This document shows positions 28,081 through 38,840 of a stretch of DNA of 64,000 nucleotides, piece after piece. The first letter of the stretch is position 1, and each line of letters begins with the position of its first letter. The translations under genes and the position numbers were made by a program. The notes beneath the pieces are model-generated. The model did no database searches, was not told the DNA's origin, and was given only the letters and a program-made list of their open reading frames with translations. This DNA comes from Brettanomyces bruxellensis. Taxonomy: Eukaryota > Ascomycota > Pichiomycetes > Pichiales > Pichiaceae. The DNA lies in assembly GCF_011074885.1 (NCBI RefSeq), contig NC_054688.1:1302001-1366000 (forward strand), given 5' to 3'.

Positions 28081-30233
28081 CTGTGCGCTGTACCCTCTTA
28101 TTTCTGTTCTTGTCTAAATCCAATATTAATTCAGAATCTCTTTCCCTTTTAATTTGGTTGCTTCTTTGACTAATCTAACTAATTTCTTTGACTGATTGCG
28201 TTTCTATCTGACTGACCTTGATTAGTTTGATAATTCCGCCTGAATAAATTTTAATATTTGTTAGACTGATTGCTCCTTCGACTTTGATGCTTCTGCACAC
28301 TGATTTATACTTTATCTGGCTACTTGAATGATTTTTAATGCTTCGCCAAACTATTTGATGATTCTGCTTGAATAAGTAGATGAGCTCGTCTCTGCACTTT
28401 TACTGTCGTCTGTTCTAGATCAGTAAGTTCTGTTTACTGCTGTTTTGTGCTTTTTGTGCTTTTTATGCTTTTTGCTAAAGCTTTGATGTTCCATCTACTT
28501 GAATTATAAAAAAAAGTAGAGTATGTTCAAATTACAAGGCGGAGCATCTGTTACTCGTCGTCATCTAACTTTTATTTTTTTTTATTTTTTTTATTTTTAT
28601 TATTTTTATTATTTTGCATTATTTTGCATAATGTACTTCTAATTTTGATCCTGTCCCATACATTATTCTTCTACTTTTACTCATGCGTTTTCTTTCATTT
28701 CATTCTTTTCTTCCCTTGCGCATTATACCCGCGAACCTGGATATAGGGAAATAAAAAATTTAAAGATCGAAAATTCTTTAGTCAGTCATAAAATACCGTA
28801 CGGTGCGATAATGATGCACTCACTTATTAATTAGTTTTTTACAAAGTAGTGCAGGTTTCCAATTGCTGATCCTGATTTTCTGTGCGTATTTCTTGATTGA
28901 TTCAGGGCTCAAAATCATTCGATATTATTTGTTGCCCTATTTTTATTGTTTATTCCACTTGTGGCGGCCATTCCTCGTAGTCCGATAATTTTGGATACGT
29001 TTGTTTTTGAGGTTGTTGTTCTGTAATTATTGTATTGAGTAAGACTTGAAGTAATTATGGGTGTATGGATGGATTTATATTCATGGATTATGTGAATGAA
29101 TTGCATGTGTGGATTACATGAATGACATGTATGAATAATATGAGGGATTACATGAATGAATTATATGAGGGATCACATGAATGAATTTATATGTTTGTAT
29201 TGCATGTATATATTGCATAAATATCGCATGTTTACATGTACGAATATACACTTGCGTATATATCAAAATACTACGAAGAGTGCAAAAATATTACCTACAA
29301 TACTAGAGTGCTGCCATAAATGATGGATTAGAATAACCAAGAATAAAAAGAAAAAGGAAATGGAATAACCAGTAAGCAATACGGGCATATGTGAAAATGC
29401 ATCAGCCGTTTAAAACGTAAATTGAATGTCAAAGGTTGGGTGAGCAAATAAGATGTGTAAATTGTAGATGCAAAGTATGGCATGTAGGCTGGCTTTTGGC
29501 CGTAAGCAGATTTAGTGTCACTGTTGACATTCCTCATTGCACAACCTCTTTGACGTGTGTTTGGGGGTATAAACAAAAAGAACACCGTGGAGCCATTGTG
29601 ATCCGGATCAAAGGGCCATGGATGCTTCTATAGGGTATCTAGTGATGAACAGGGTGAGAGAGATAGAGTTGATGAAGGCGCTGAACAGTAGTTAACAAAG
29701 CATTGAATAGTGATGAGTGATCATATAACGGTGAGAAGTAGTGAATGATTATCTAATAATGAATAGTAGTGAATGATCATTTAATAATGAATAGTAGTGA
29801 ATCATCATTTAATAATGAATAGTAGTGAATCATCATTTAATAATGAATAGTAGTGAATCATCATTTAATAATAAATGGTAGTGAATGATCACATAATGGT
29901 GAATAAGCAGTGAATAATCATCTAATGATGAGTAGTAGGGAATGATCATCTAACGGTGAAAACTCAATAGTCTTTGAATAGTAAACAGTCAGCGATCAAT
30001 CTATAATCCATGATACTTCATTGAGCAATCTTTGAACATCTCATTGAGCCATCGTAGAATATTCACTCAATAACGATCGAGTGCATTCAATAATCATCAC
30101 AATAAATCACACAATAATCATTCATTCCTCATTCTCTATTCATTCTCCATCCATTCAATAATAAGTCAATATTCTTCATCCATTCTCCATCCATTCAATA
30201 ATAAGTCAATATTCTTCATCCATTCTCCATCCC
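28081..30233. other. 2.15 kb RIM101 upstream / WSC 3' region
   Basis: No supported gene. Contents: AT-rich promoter-like DNA; T-rich tracts (28562-28630); an ATGAATGAATTATATGAGG-type repeat (29085-29190); a 28-bp minisatellite (29702-29957); and a 40-bp exact duplication that reaches the stop codon of the WSC gene (30141-30240). Confidence 0.6.
29702..29957. repeat. 28-bp minisatellite, about nine copies
   Basis: Period 28, core GAATAGTAGTGAATCATC, with exact units at 29789, 29817 and 29845 and drifting units on both sides. Confidence 0.9.
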
Positions 30234-30240
30234 TCATGCA
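30141..30240. repeat. 40-bp exact tandem repeat containing the WSC stop codon
   Basis: 30141-30180 and 30181-30220 are identical. A third partial copy (CATTCTCCATCC, then CTCATGCA) starts at 30221 and includes the stop codon of the minus-strand WSC gene at 30234-30236. Confidence 0.92.
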
Positions 30241-31529
30241 TTTGTCACCTTAAGAACCTTCCGCGAGTAATCTATGTCATCACTGAGGCTGCGGTTCGAG
30301 TAGTCATCTCCCGCGGAACGGTACAACGGGCCGTCGGGATCCAACCGCGGGTCTACCACGAATCCGCCGGAAGACGATCCAGCTGATACATCTTGTTTTT
30401 CCGCGTAATCGTGCTGATGTGCGTTCGACTCCAGGTCTGAGTAATCGAGTCTTGGCATCACATTAGATGCAGCATCATCACCAAAGGGTGATCCCCCTTC
30501 GTCCGAATACCGGTAGTATGTATTGTGTGCGGCGCGGTATCCGGAAATTTTTCTGCGAAGGAAAAAAAAGAGGCCCGCGAGCACAGCCACGGCCACCACG
30601 CCCACCGCGGTGAACACGCCGGCCACCCGGCCCGTGCTGGAAAAAAATCCCCCCGAGGATTTCGCGCTGGACCCGCTGGCCTCCCCAGTGGCCTCCCCCG
30701 ACGCCCCGGTGGCAGTCACCGCAGAGGCAGCCGTCAGAGTCTGCAAAAGCGTCCGCGTGACAGTTTTTTGTGAATCGCCCGTCATCGTCGCCACCGAGTA
30801 AAATGTCGAAACCACGGGGCTCACGCTGGACGCAGCCGTGCTCTCTGCCACTGATGATGCCCCTGTTTGCCCGCTACTTGTTTTCCCACCTGAAAATGTC
30901 GTTTTTGAACTCGAAAGTGTCGCTTTTGCACTTGAAAATGTCGTTTTCACCACCGCCTTCTCCGTCGACGTGCTCGTAGACGCATCCGCCGTGCTCGAAT
31001 ACCCGTTTGCGGTGCTGGATTCGTCTCCTTCCGTACTGGATTCGTCTCCTTCCGTGCTGGATTCGCCTGTTTCAGTGCTGGAATCACCATTTTCAGTGCT
31101 GGAACCCACATTTTCGGAACTGGAGTACCCGTTTTCCGTGCTCGAGTACCCCCCAGTGGACGATCCGTCACTCCCGGTCGATGCAGACCCCAAGGCAATG
31201 TATCCAAACACCCCCTTGCTGGAATCTCCACAATATTCGTACCCAAACCCGGGACATGCAACATCACACTCAGAAAGCGACGTTGTGTCCCCCGGAGCGG
31301 AGTTCGAACACCAGCAGCTCTCCCCCTGCACTATGGCATATGCATATCCATTGCATTCGTCGTGGCAGTATCCATTCGAGTTGAACTGGTACGTCGATTG
31401 CAAATTACTCGTTCCTGTATTTTCCGACGAGCACATTGCCAACGAAAGTGCCTGCACCGCCGTCTGCAGCGACAGCACACACGCCACCAGTCCTGTGCTA
31501 TGCTTCAAGTTTGTTTTGAGCGTTAGCAT
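30234..31529 (-). CDS. WSC-domain cell-wall stress sensor
   Basis: 431 residues, ATG complementary to 31527-31529. WSC proteins are plasma-membrane mechanosensors that signal wall stress through Rom2-Rho1-Pkc1. Layout: a signal peptide (about 1-28); a cysteine-rich WSC domain (about 30-112, with CHDECNGYAYA and ESCWCSN); a Ser/Thr-rich rod (about 113-285), heavily repetitive (SSTENGYSSTE-type) and presumably O-mannosylated; one transmembrane helix (about 298-322); the stop-transfer RRK; and a cytosolic tail of about 105 residues with Asp/Ser/Tyr patches. This is the Slg1/Wsc1-Wsc3 architecture; which paralogue is not decidable. The stop codon lies in a tandem repeat. Confidence 0.88.
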   Translation of the reverse strand: MLTLKTNLKHSTGLVACVLSLQTAVQALSLAMCSSENTGTSNLQSTYQFNSNGYCHDECNGYAYAIVQGESCWCSNSAPGDTTSLSECDVACPGFGYEYCGDSSKGVFGYIALGSASTGSDGSSTGGYSSTENGYSSSENVGSSTENGDSSTETGESSTEGDESSTEGDESSTANGYSSTADASTSTSTEKAVVKTTFSSAKATLSSSKTTFSGGKTSSGQTGASSVAESTAASSVSPVVSTFYSVATMTGDSQKTVTRTLLQTLTAASAVTATGASGEATGEASGSSAKSSGGFFSSTGRVAGVFTAVGVVAVAVLAGLFFFLRRKISGYRAAHNTYYRYSDEGGSPFGDDAASNVMPRLDYSDLESNAHQHDYAEKQDVSAGSSSGGFVVDPRLDPDGPLYRSAGDDYSNRSLSDDIDYSRKVLKVTNA

Positions 31530-33398
31530 GTGTCAATCTGATCCCTTTACTGTATTCTGACTTTACTCTTGACCTTACTTTCTTGACTTTGACCTGATCT
31601 TGACTCTCAATCTTTCAATATCTCTTCCAATGTCTCTTGCTTATTGAACTTCCGCCTATGCAAATCCCTCACTTCTAACTTCTTTCTATCCTTCTATCTT
31701 TCTACTCTAGGATGATGAATGCACTCCCAGATTTCTCGGGTATAACCTTTCCGTAATCTCGATACGAATTGATCCCTCGACTATGCCGATCAACGCAGTG
31801 TAGAATACAGCTGCTTCTGCCCCTCTATGTATGTGAGGTGTGCCGACAACAAGAATCAAAGTGTGGCCTGCTAGTAAAATAATTTGAGACTTTCTTAATT
31901 AAAATAAATCACCTCCTCAATTTCGATTCAATATTCTTTTTTTTTTTTCGTTGTTGTTTTGTTTATGTATGTTTATCTGTAATACCGGATTATCGAGAGG
32001 CAACGATTCGGAACATTGACAATGCCAAAAGAGAGAAAAATTAAATTAAAGAAAAATTTTTTCGTACAGGTCCTTTATTTATTTACTCTACCATTTTGTC
32101 GGCTTAAATATTATTCAGATAGTGACCAGATCTGTCTGTAATATATCCCTACTGGTATATTCAAAACACACACAAACGCAATTATAAAGGCCTGACCCAG
32201 AGAGATGCAACAAATATTCCAAAAGCAGAATTGCGGTTAACACATTCGGGTGTGATCAAACCACCTACTTGCAAAATTATTGGCTGTACCGATTAGAAAG
32301 AGAAGCGCCAAGAAATTCGGATTTCAAGGAGATTCCAATTAGTTCTTTTCAGTCTCGTTATTTGTTTTCTGGGATTTCACGGAATGGTTTCTCAATGTAT
32401 TACTAATTTTATCATGCTTTATAAACTAATTCTTGCTATGTTTTTATGCTTTTGCTGCATTACTTTATTATTTCTCATATTCGTATTTTACTGTCATATT
32501 TTTAGTGCATCATATTTTCCTACCATCTTATTTCCTTCCATCTTATTTCCTTCCATCTTATTTCCTTCCATCTTATTTCCTACCCATCTTATTTTCTTAG
32601 CCTATCATTCTACCCGATCATACTCGTTTCACTCCCCGGTATTCAAGCATCCATCCCCTTTCTACAGTAAATCCTATTTTTTTTGTACTGTTATTCAGAT
32701 TCTACCTAATCTTCTTCTTTCTTTGCTATTTTCACTCTTCATTCACGGTATTCACACACTTACAACTAATAATAATACGCAAACTTGTCTCCCTTATCGC
32801 TCCTGCCACTTGAATTTCTATAGATTGCTACGGAGTAAAATTTAAAGATCGTCAACAAAATTAAGCGCCGAGATATTCGCATCTTCTCTTCTCCGATTGT
32901 TTTCCCCAGACCGAATACGGCTAAGTGTGTTTTCCTAATGCGGCCACTCTCAACAGCAAGTAATTCTATTTTCAAGGACCCCGGCTGATTGAAATAAGAT
33001 GCCTTTATCAGATAAAAAATCATAATCTTTGATTTGCATCGGGTGTATCATGCGTGCCAGCTAAATATATGTTATGCACGCCATCACGAGATCTGACATT
33101 TTTGAAAATACTACGCTTACTTAATCGCCTAAGAAATCAGAATGCATACCACGAAAGCAATTAAAATGTTAAAATTTAGTACAACAAATTACGTAACAAA
33201 AATACACACTGGGCGACGAACAAACCGGAGTTCACAAATACTCCGGTGCTTATAATAATAATTAAGATGCAGCGGTAAAACCGGCCAGACTAAAAAATAT
33301 GGATCGAATATAAAAGCCCTACTTCATCTCCTGCCTCTGTTTCTGGTAATGAAGTGAAGCAATGCAGTTGGCTTATTTCGGGTTAAAGCAGTCTTTCC
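31530..33398. other. 1.87 kb WSC upstream / CRP1-like 3' region
   Basis: AT-rich, no supported gene. It contains a 15-bp repeat (32511-32600), a lone TTACGTAA (33189-33196) and a CCCCT stress-type box near 31822. The open frame 32384-32845 is T-rich and repeat-driven, with no gene-like content. Confidence 0.55.
32511..32600. repeat. 15-bp tandem repeat
   Basis: CATCTTATTTCCTTC with period 15, four clean copies plus degenerate ends. Confidence 0.88.
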
Positions 33399-34626
33399 TC
33401 AACTAAAGAACTTCTTAAGCTTTGAAAGGAATCCCCTCCTCTCAGATTTTGGAGCACTTGTTGCAGCAGGTTTTGATGTAGGCTTTGGTGTAGGTTTAGT
33501 AGCTTTTGGAGCGGTTTTTGGAGTTGCCTTTGGAGTTGAAGCAGTTTTTGGAGTTTCTTTTTGAGTTGCTTTTGAAGTCAATTCTGCAGAAGTCTTCTCC
33601 ACCTCTTTCTTTAATTTAGGAACTGTCTTTTCCGCAGCTTTCAAAGTATCCGAGGCAGTCTTTTCGGATGTCTTTTTCACCTTCTTTATGACTTTTCTGA
33701 CATATTTTGGTTCTGCTTCCTCGACATCTGTTTTCACAATTCCAGGATCCAGAGTTTTCCAAGGTCTTTCAGATTTTTCCTTAGGTTCTTCCTTAAGTTT
33801 TTCCTTAGGTTCTTCCTTAGGTTCTTTCTTAAGTTCTTCCTTAAGTTCTTCCTTAGGTTCTTCCTTGGGTTCTTCCTTAGGTTCTTCCTTAGGTTCTTCC
33901 TTAGGTTCTTCCTTAGGTTCTTCCTTAGGTTCTTCCTTAGGTTCTTCCTTAGGTTCTTCCTTAGGTTCTTCCTTATGTTCTTCCTTATGTTCTTCCTCTA
34001 CCTCCTCAGGCTCGTTCAATGTCTTCGGATCCACATCTCTCACCTCCTTAAAAGCTGAAATGTTCTCTGCATCTTTCGGAATGACAATTCCTGGACCTTT
34101 CAAAATTGCTGCAGTTGCCTGTGCCTGAGAAACTGGCTCTTTCTCAACATCTGGCTCAACTGGGTCCTTTGGCTCAACTGCAGGCGTCAAATTCTTCTTT
34201 TCTGGCTCCTCGATCTTCTTGCCGGAAACAGGAACTGGCAATCCACCAGATTCTGGAATTGCAGCAGCTGTTTTTGCAGTTGCAGCCTTAACTTCAGATG
34301 GATATATGACATTGTTCACATTTCCACTTGCATCAGTCTCCGACTGGAAATCCTTCGAGGTCACCCACGTGTCATCATCAATAACAAACTTGAATTGAAT
34401 CTTTTTGGCTTTTGGATCGACTGGAATTGAAGCCTCAAAAGAACCATCAGCTTGTTTAACTAATGGGCATAGCTTGGACCAGTTATCAAAGTCACCGGTC
34501 ACAATAACAGATTTTGGTCCTTTAGGCCTGTATTCGATACGTTAGTACGTCTTCTTTCTCTCCTTTGACTTGACTCTACCTTCACCGCCTTATAATTACT
34601 TACCACTTGAATGTAAATGTCGACAT
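33399..34626 (-). CDS. CRP1: CRP1/MDG1-like protein with AMPK-type E-set domain; two exons
   Basis: 383 residues from two exons: 34604-34626 (23 bases, MSTFTFKW start) and 33399-34527. The 76-base intron has GTAAGT, TACTAAC and TACAG. Splicing joins TG to G to give Trp, and the product begins MSTFTFKWPKGPKSVIVTGD, which restores the first strand of the E-set (glycogen-binding-like) domain; without the intron the domain is beheaded. S. cerevisiae Crp1 (cruciform-DNA binding) and Mdg1 (mating signalling) share this domain at the N-terminus. The domain spans about 1-88 (TGDFDNWSK, FKFVIDDDTWVTS). The rest is disordered, with an EEPK tetrapeptide array (about 185-255), Lys/Thr/Pro-rich stretches and a basic C-terminus ending SKLKKFFS. 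The array makes length comparison meaningless. Confidence 0.85.
33779..33993. repeat. CRP1: In-frame 12-bp array encoding EEPK
   Basis: About 18 units of a 12-bp repeat (CTTAGGTTCTTC on the + strand) encode tandem Glu-Glu-Pro-Lys; the ends vary to EEHK, EELK and KEKL. Central copies are nearly identical at the DNA level, so expansion is recent. Confidence 0.93.
34528..34603 (-). other. CRP1: Spliceosomal intron in the CRP1-like gene
   Basis: Minus strand: donor GTAAGTAATT at 34603 downward, branch TACTAAC complementary to 34541-34547, acceptor AATACAG ending at 34528. Length is 76 bases. The branch is about 13 bases from the acceptor, as in short yeast introns. Confidence 0.92.
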
Positions 34627-34967
34627 TAATATTTTCGCTTGGCTAATCTCTTTCAGTTCCCTGCGTGTCCTTGAAGCGATTGAATAAGGCTATTTGCAAG
34701 ATAAACTAGTCTTATGACCAACTAAAATCTTTGTTCAACGACTGATACCAGATGAAACACGCTGCCAATTAGTTGGGTGCACTTTCCTGTAATGAGACCA
34801 GACTGCGGGAAAAATTATGCTGATAAAAAAAAAAAAAAGTTAGACGTATGGGTACCCAAAGCAACCTAAACAATGCACCAGTCCCCTGAAAAAGGCAAGA
34901 GCAAATATCTCCTTGCAGCCATCGATTGCACAGCCATCCTGTGTGCATGTGGTCAGGTCAACCTTAA

Positions 34968-34992
34968 TTTTTTTTTTTTTTTTTTTTTTTTT
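34968..34992. repeat. T25 homopolymer
   Basis: Uninterrupted run of 25 T about 340 bases upstream of the CRP1-like start; another A14 run lies at 34825-34838. Confidence 0.95.
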
Positions 34993-35254
34993 GCTCTTCT
35001 GAGCCCAATCTAAATAATTTACTATAAGGTCTGGAGATAAAGGAGAAACAGAAAACAAAACATCAACTAAATTCATTCTAGAGGAAAATATCCGTAAGCA
35101 TGAAAAACATTGTGCATTAATGCACGAAGATAAGCTGGGATGATAACAAAGAAAGGAAGTGGGAAATGTATTCATATAGGAAATGTATTTATGCAATCAC
35201 TAAGGAGCCACAGAAAAGCACTCAAATGATTTCTAAAACTATTTCTTGAATAAC

Positions 35255-35395
35255 CGCTTAAGCAATTGTGTTAATGGTTTAAGCGATTACTTTAATTGCT
35301 TAAATGATTGCTTTAATTGCTTTAATGGCTTTAATTACTTAAATAATAGTGTTAATGGTTTAAATAATTGCGTTATGACATAAATAATTGTGTAG
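35255..35395. repeat. Degenerate TTTAATTGCTTAAAT repeat
   Basis: Repeated GCTTTAATTGCTTAAATGAT and TTAATGGTTTAAATAATTG forms, about seven units, irregular period near 20. Confidence 0.75.
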
Positions 35396-35780
35396 ATAAG
35401 CATCTCCAGCCAAAGCACTTCAGCATTTGCTTAGATAATCACTAAATGTTCTCGGAGACCTAGAGTAATCACAAATTATCGCAAAAATACCACTTATTGT
35501 TGTATAACCACCAAGGTACAACTATTAAAGTGATCATGCTGCATATGGATAATTTCACAGATATGTCGACCCCATTATGGATATTGGGTCCGCCTATTTG
35601 CCGCATTAGACATAGCTTATGGCAAAGAGATAAGAGTAAACGCAGAAAATAAAAATCAGTGAAAGGAAAGAAAGAGGAAAAGGAAAACCAAAGCTAATAA
35701 ATAAAAGTGTCAGTGCATTTCCTTCCCCCTCATGTTAAAGATGTATAAACGGTATATATAACATGTAGAAGTACGATACT

Positions 35781-37448
35781 TCAACTCTGAGCCCATGCAA
35801 CACACTGCAAAGCAGTAACGACAATGAATATTGTGACTGGAAGTGTAAGAATAACGTATCCATAGAAAAGAACACCAGCCATCTCCTTCTGGTATATCTC
35901 GTTAAGCTGGCAGATTTGCGAGAGTTGGATTGCCGGGGGAGAAGTGATCAAAAGGAATGAGGTGATGGTGAATATAGGATCGTCCATTATGCTAATGTTG
36001 ACGTATTTGACGCAAAGAACAATTAGCGGAAGTAGAACAATCGACGGAAGAACCATCCTGGATATTAATGAGCCAAATATCATCCTAGAATAGTGCTTGC
36101 ATGCAGGTGGAATCTCGGAAGATGGTGCGAGGTTAGCACCAAGAACAACCAAGATAAGTGGAATGGAAACAGAACCCAACTCCTTGATTGCCTTTGCCAA
36201 TGTATTCTGGATAAATCCGTCCGCCTCGTAAAACTGATATCTTATTGGTCCAATTGAGGCCACTATTATTGCCAAGATCATCGACCAAAGTGGTGGATTC
36301 ATCCAGTTCATGACGCCCTGGCAGAATTTCTTAAAATGTGCCTCAAAGCCTGAAATTTCCCCATTTCTGGACTGTTCCAGTGCATTGGTGCACGGATGAG
36401 TCTCCTCTCCATCATCCTGCTCGCCTTTACTCTCAATATCTTGAATTTGGACGACGAGATCACCGCGAGCATTTCTACTAACTGTTCTAATGGCTCTGAT
36501 TGGCTCACCATCGTCTTTTCGTGTATTAGGAAGCATTTCTGAGCTCAAAACCATTACGCTGGGCTCGCTATCAACACTTCCAACGTCTGAATCGACATCT
36601 GTTGGATCGGAAATTGTATTTTCGTCGTCAGCACCGTTACTTGAACCGTAAGAATGGGCCTGGGGCAGATTATTGGACTTGTTCGAGTCTATAGACGAGC
36701 TCTGGGGCTCAGTATCCGAGTCAAAGCTGCTGTTTGGCTGCAGCAAACGCTCAGTCTCGGGTGAGGATGCTGATTGTGTCGAAAAAGCAGCATTTGGCTC
36801 CGGATTGTCCTCGATATCGCAATTTTCCGCATATATGACGTCGTGAGGCTGTCTCTTAAGCAAAGTGTTGAACCCCCAGGACCAACGAAGCATCTGTCCC
36901 AATTGTTGGAATATCAAAAGATACACAAGACCTCGAGATGCGATCTTATCAGCGTTATCATTCTCTATGTCGTCCCACTCAAGACCAGGTAAAGTGTATG
37001 CAAGAGCCAACGTGAGTGACACGGGCAAAGAATTTGAATTGCCGAAAACAGCCATTGCTGTGACGAAGTTGGACTCCGGCTCGGTTAAGCCAAGCAAAGA
37101 GGAGATGTACGTGGCCGAAATGTACGATACAAGTGTCGTGACAGCGTACAATATTGGGATGATGATGACTTCAAGAAGTTTCCTCAACGAGAGTGATGAG
37201 GCCAACTTGGTGAAGATAAGTGCAGGTGTAAAAAGATCGACATTGAGTCTCGAAATGATCTTGGTGGCATTATTATTGAGAAGGCCAGAGTTGGCAGCCC
37301 AGAATCCAGCAAGGCACACTATGACAACTTCGATGACTGCCTGGAAACTGAGAAATGTGATGTGCAAGTAGTTGAATGAGGTTGGTGAACCTGCTGACGC
37401 CTCAACTTGTTGAAAAATTAACTGACTCGAAGGTACCCTATTATTCAT
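35781..37448 (-). CDS. Auxin-efflux-carrier-family membrane protein (Ecm3/YNL095C type)
   Basis: 555 residues, ATG complementary to 37446-37448. The protein has the AEC (PIN-like) fold: about five hydrophobic helices in the first 190 residues, a long hydrophilic loop (about 205-375, acidic and Ser/Asn-rich), and about five helices to the end. Conserved features include LNVDLFTPALIFTKLASSL and FGNSNSLPVSL in the first half and LGSVSIPLILVVLGANLAPS in the second. Fungal members (S. cerevisiae Ecm3, YNL095C, YLR152C) sit in the ER or other internal membranes; their substrate is not established. I do not assign a transport substrate. Length agrees with the yeast proteins (about 570-640). Confidence 0.85.
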   Translation of the reverse strand: MNNRVPSSQLIFQQVEASAGSPTSFNYLHITFLSFQAVIEVVIVCLAGFWAANSGLLNNNATKIISRLNVDLFTPALIFTKLASSLSLRKLLEVIIIPILYAVTTLVSYISATYISSLLGLTEPESNFVTAMAVFGNSNSLPVSLTLALAYTLPGLEWDDIENDNADKIASRGLVYLLIFQQLGQMLRWSWGFNTLLKRQPHDVIYAENCDIEDNPEPNAAFSTQSASSPETERLLQPNSSFDSDTEPQSSSIDSNKSNNLPQAHSYGSSNGADDENTISDPTDVDSDVGSVDSEPSVMVLSSEMLPNTRKDDGEPIRAIRTVSRNARGDLVVQIQDIESKGEQDDGEETHPCTNALEQSRNGEISGFEAHFKKFCQGVMNWMNPPLWSMILAIIVASIGPIRYQFYEADGFIQNTLAKAIKELGSVSIPLILVVLGANLAPSSEIPPACKHYSRMIFGSLISRMVLPSIVLLPLIVLCVKYVNISIMDDPIFTITSFLLITSPPAIQLSQICQLNEIYQKEMAGVLFYGYVILTLPVTIFIVVTALQCVAWAQS

Positions 37449-38840
37449 TTAGCAGACAAATAGGAGACAGGTTGTGTGAATAGAGGCTGCTTTTGTAATT
37501 GGGTATATTGATGGAGTAAATAAATGTGTGTATAGGTGTGAATGAGAAAGAAATAGAACAAGTTTCAAGTTTCAATAAAAAAAGGGAATGTTGTGAATGT
37601 ACATAAAAATAGGGATAGAGTGGATGTACCGAATTTTCCCTGTAGATTAGATAGGAGACGCTGGGTTTGCTGCTTACAGCAAGAGCGATAAATAAAAGAA
37701 GGGGAAAAAAGGCATCCACGCACGCATTGACCCTCGATTTATTTTGATTGTCTTTTTTTTTCTCAAGCCTCAATTTTTCCCCTCTCTTCGTAAAACAGAA
37801 ATACGGCGTCTCTCTATCTAGTCTGGACAGGTGCAATTAGCAACAATTAAAAGGGGCATTGATTGTTGGAGATTTACCTAAATATTTGGTGGCTCTTATA
37901 CACTTACTTATTTAGTTGCCTAACTAGCATCTTCCCTGCTTTTTGCCCCTGCTTATCAATTTCTTACTTGCCTGTTTGCCCACTTTACTAATTACCTGCT
38001 TACCTAATTTTCATTTGCTCACTTACTTTCCCAACCTATTTTCTTAGCCTATTCTCTTAGTTATTAATTTTACCTATTTTCTTAATTATTTACCCATTTT
38101 CTTAATTATTTACCTACTGTTTACCCACTTACCTACCCACTTACCCACTTACCCACTTATCTGCATGCTTACCTGCCTTATTTATACCTAAATGTGACTT
38201 GTCTTCACTCATTCATATCTAATTCTAACGAATTGTTGAGTCCTAAAAAATATTTGCTATAGCTTGTGTAATAACAAGTCAATTCTCGAAACCGAGCACG
38301 AGCGAGCACGAGCGCTTAATTTCATGAGCTTGAAATTTTCAATGCATCCGTTACTAGCCATTATTCGTATTTTTGGCATCTTTTTGCATCTTTCGACATC
38401 TTCTGGAATATGCACGGCCAACCCTTGATATGTTCTTTTCGTTTTCTCCTTTCTTATTTCTCCTTTCTTATTGTTTCATGAACGTCTACGGCCAACTCCG
38501 AAATCTTAGAAGTGGAGCTGAAATGTAAATGCCTTGCATATTCTCCATATAGAACATTTAAGATAAGAGGATTCGTATCTACCATTTCTTTCTATTTTGA
38601 CATCCGAATAATGAATTAAATTAAATACCAGATATAGATCGTCGAGGAACCTTGCAAAGACAACTAAAGTAAAACGAGAATCGGCAAACTAAGAGAAAAC
38701 AAAGACCCAGGATAGATTGCACGAACCGAAAGAGAGAAAAAAGCAAATAAAAATATAAGAGGAAGTAAATTAAAGAGAAAAGATAGCGTATGGAATAAGG
38801 GATAAATAAAAGCAGGGGCGGGCATAATTCTTCTCCTAAA
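37449..38840. other. Carrier upstream / XBP1-like 3' region
   Basis: 1.4 kb. The first 400 bases are purine/pyrimidine-biased promoter DNA. The middle is a loose TTACCTACTTACCC repeat field (37898-38180). A two-copy GAGCACGAGC repeat lies at about 38297-38316. No supported gene. Confidence 0.6.
37898..38180. repeat. CTTACC(TA)CCCA repeat field
   Basis: Loose repeats of ACTTACCTACTTACCCA and TTTTCTTAATTATTTACC; the clearest copies are at 38075-38160. Confidence 0.75.

Larger units (their letters stand above)
34627..35780. other. CRP1-like upstream / carrier 3' region
   Basis: 1.15 kb with an A14 run (34825-34838), a T25 run (34968-34992) and a TTTAATTGCTTAAATGATT repeat zone (35255-35395). 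No supported gene; the frame at 34840-35196 reads through the homopolymer. Confidence 0.6.

Noticed and set aside
32384..32845. 153-codon frame between CRP1-like and WSC
   Set aside because: Includes the 15-bp repeat; Phe/Ser/Ile composition typical of T-rich non-coding DNA.
34840..35196. 118-codon minus frame
   Set aside because: Reads through the T25 run as poly-Lys; no gene content.
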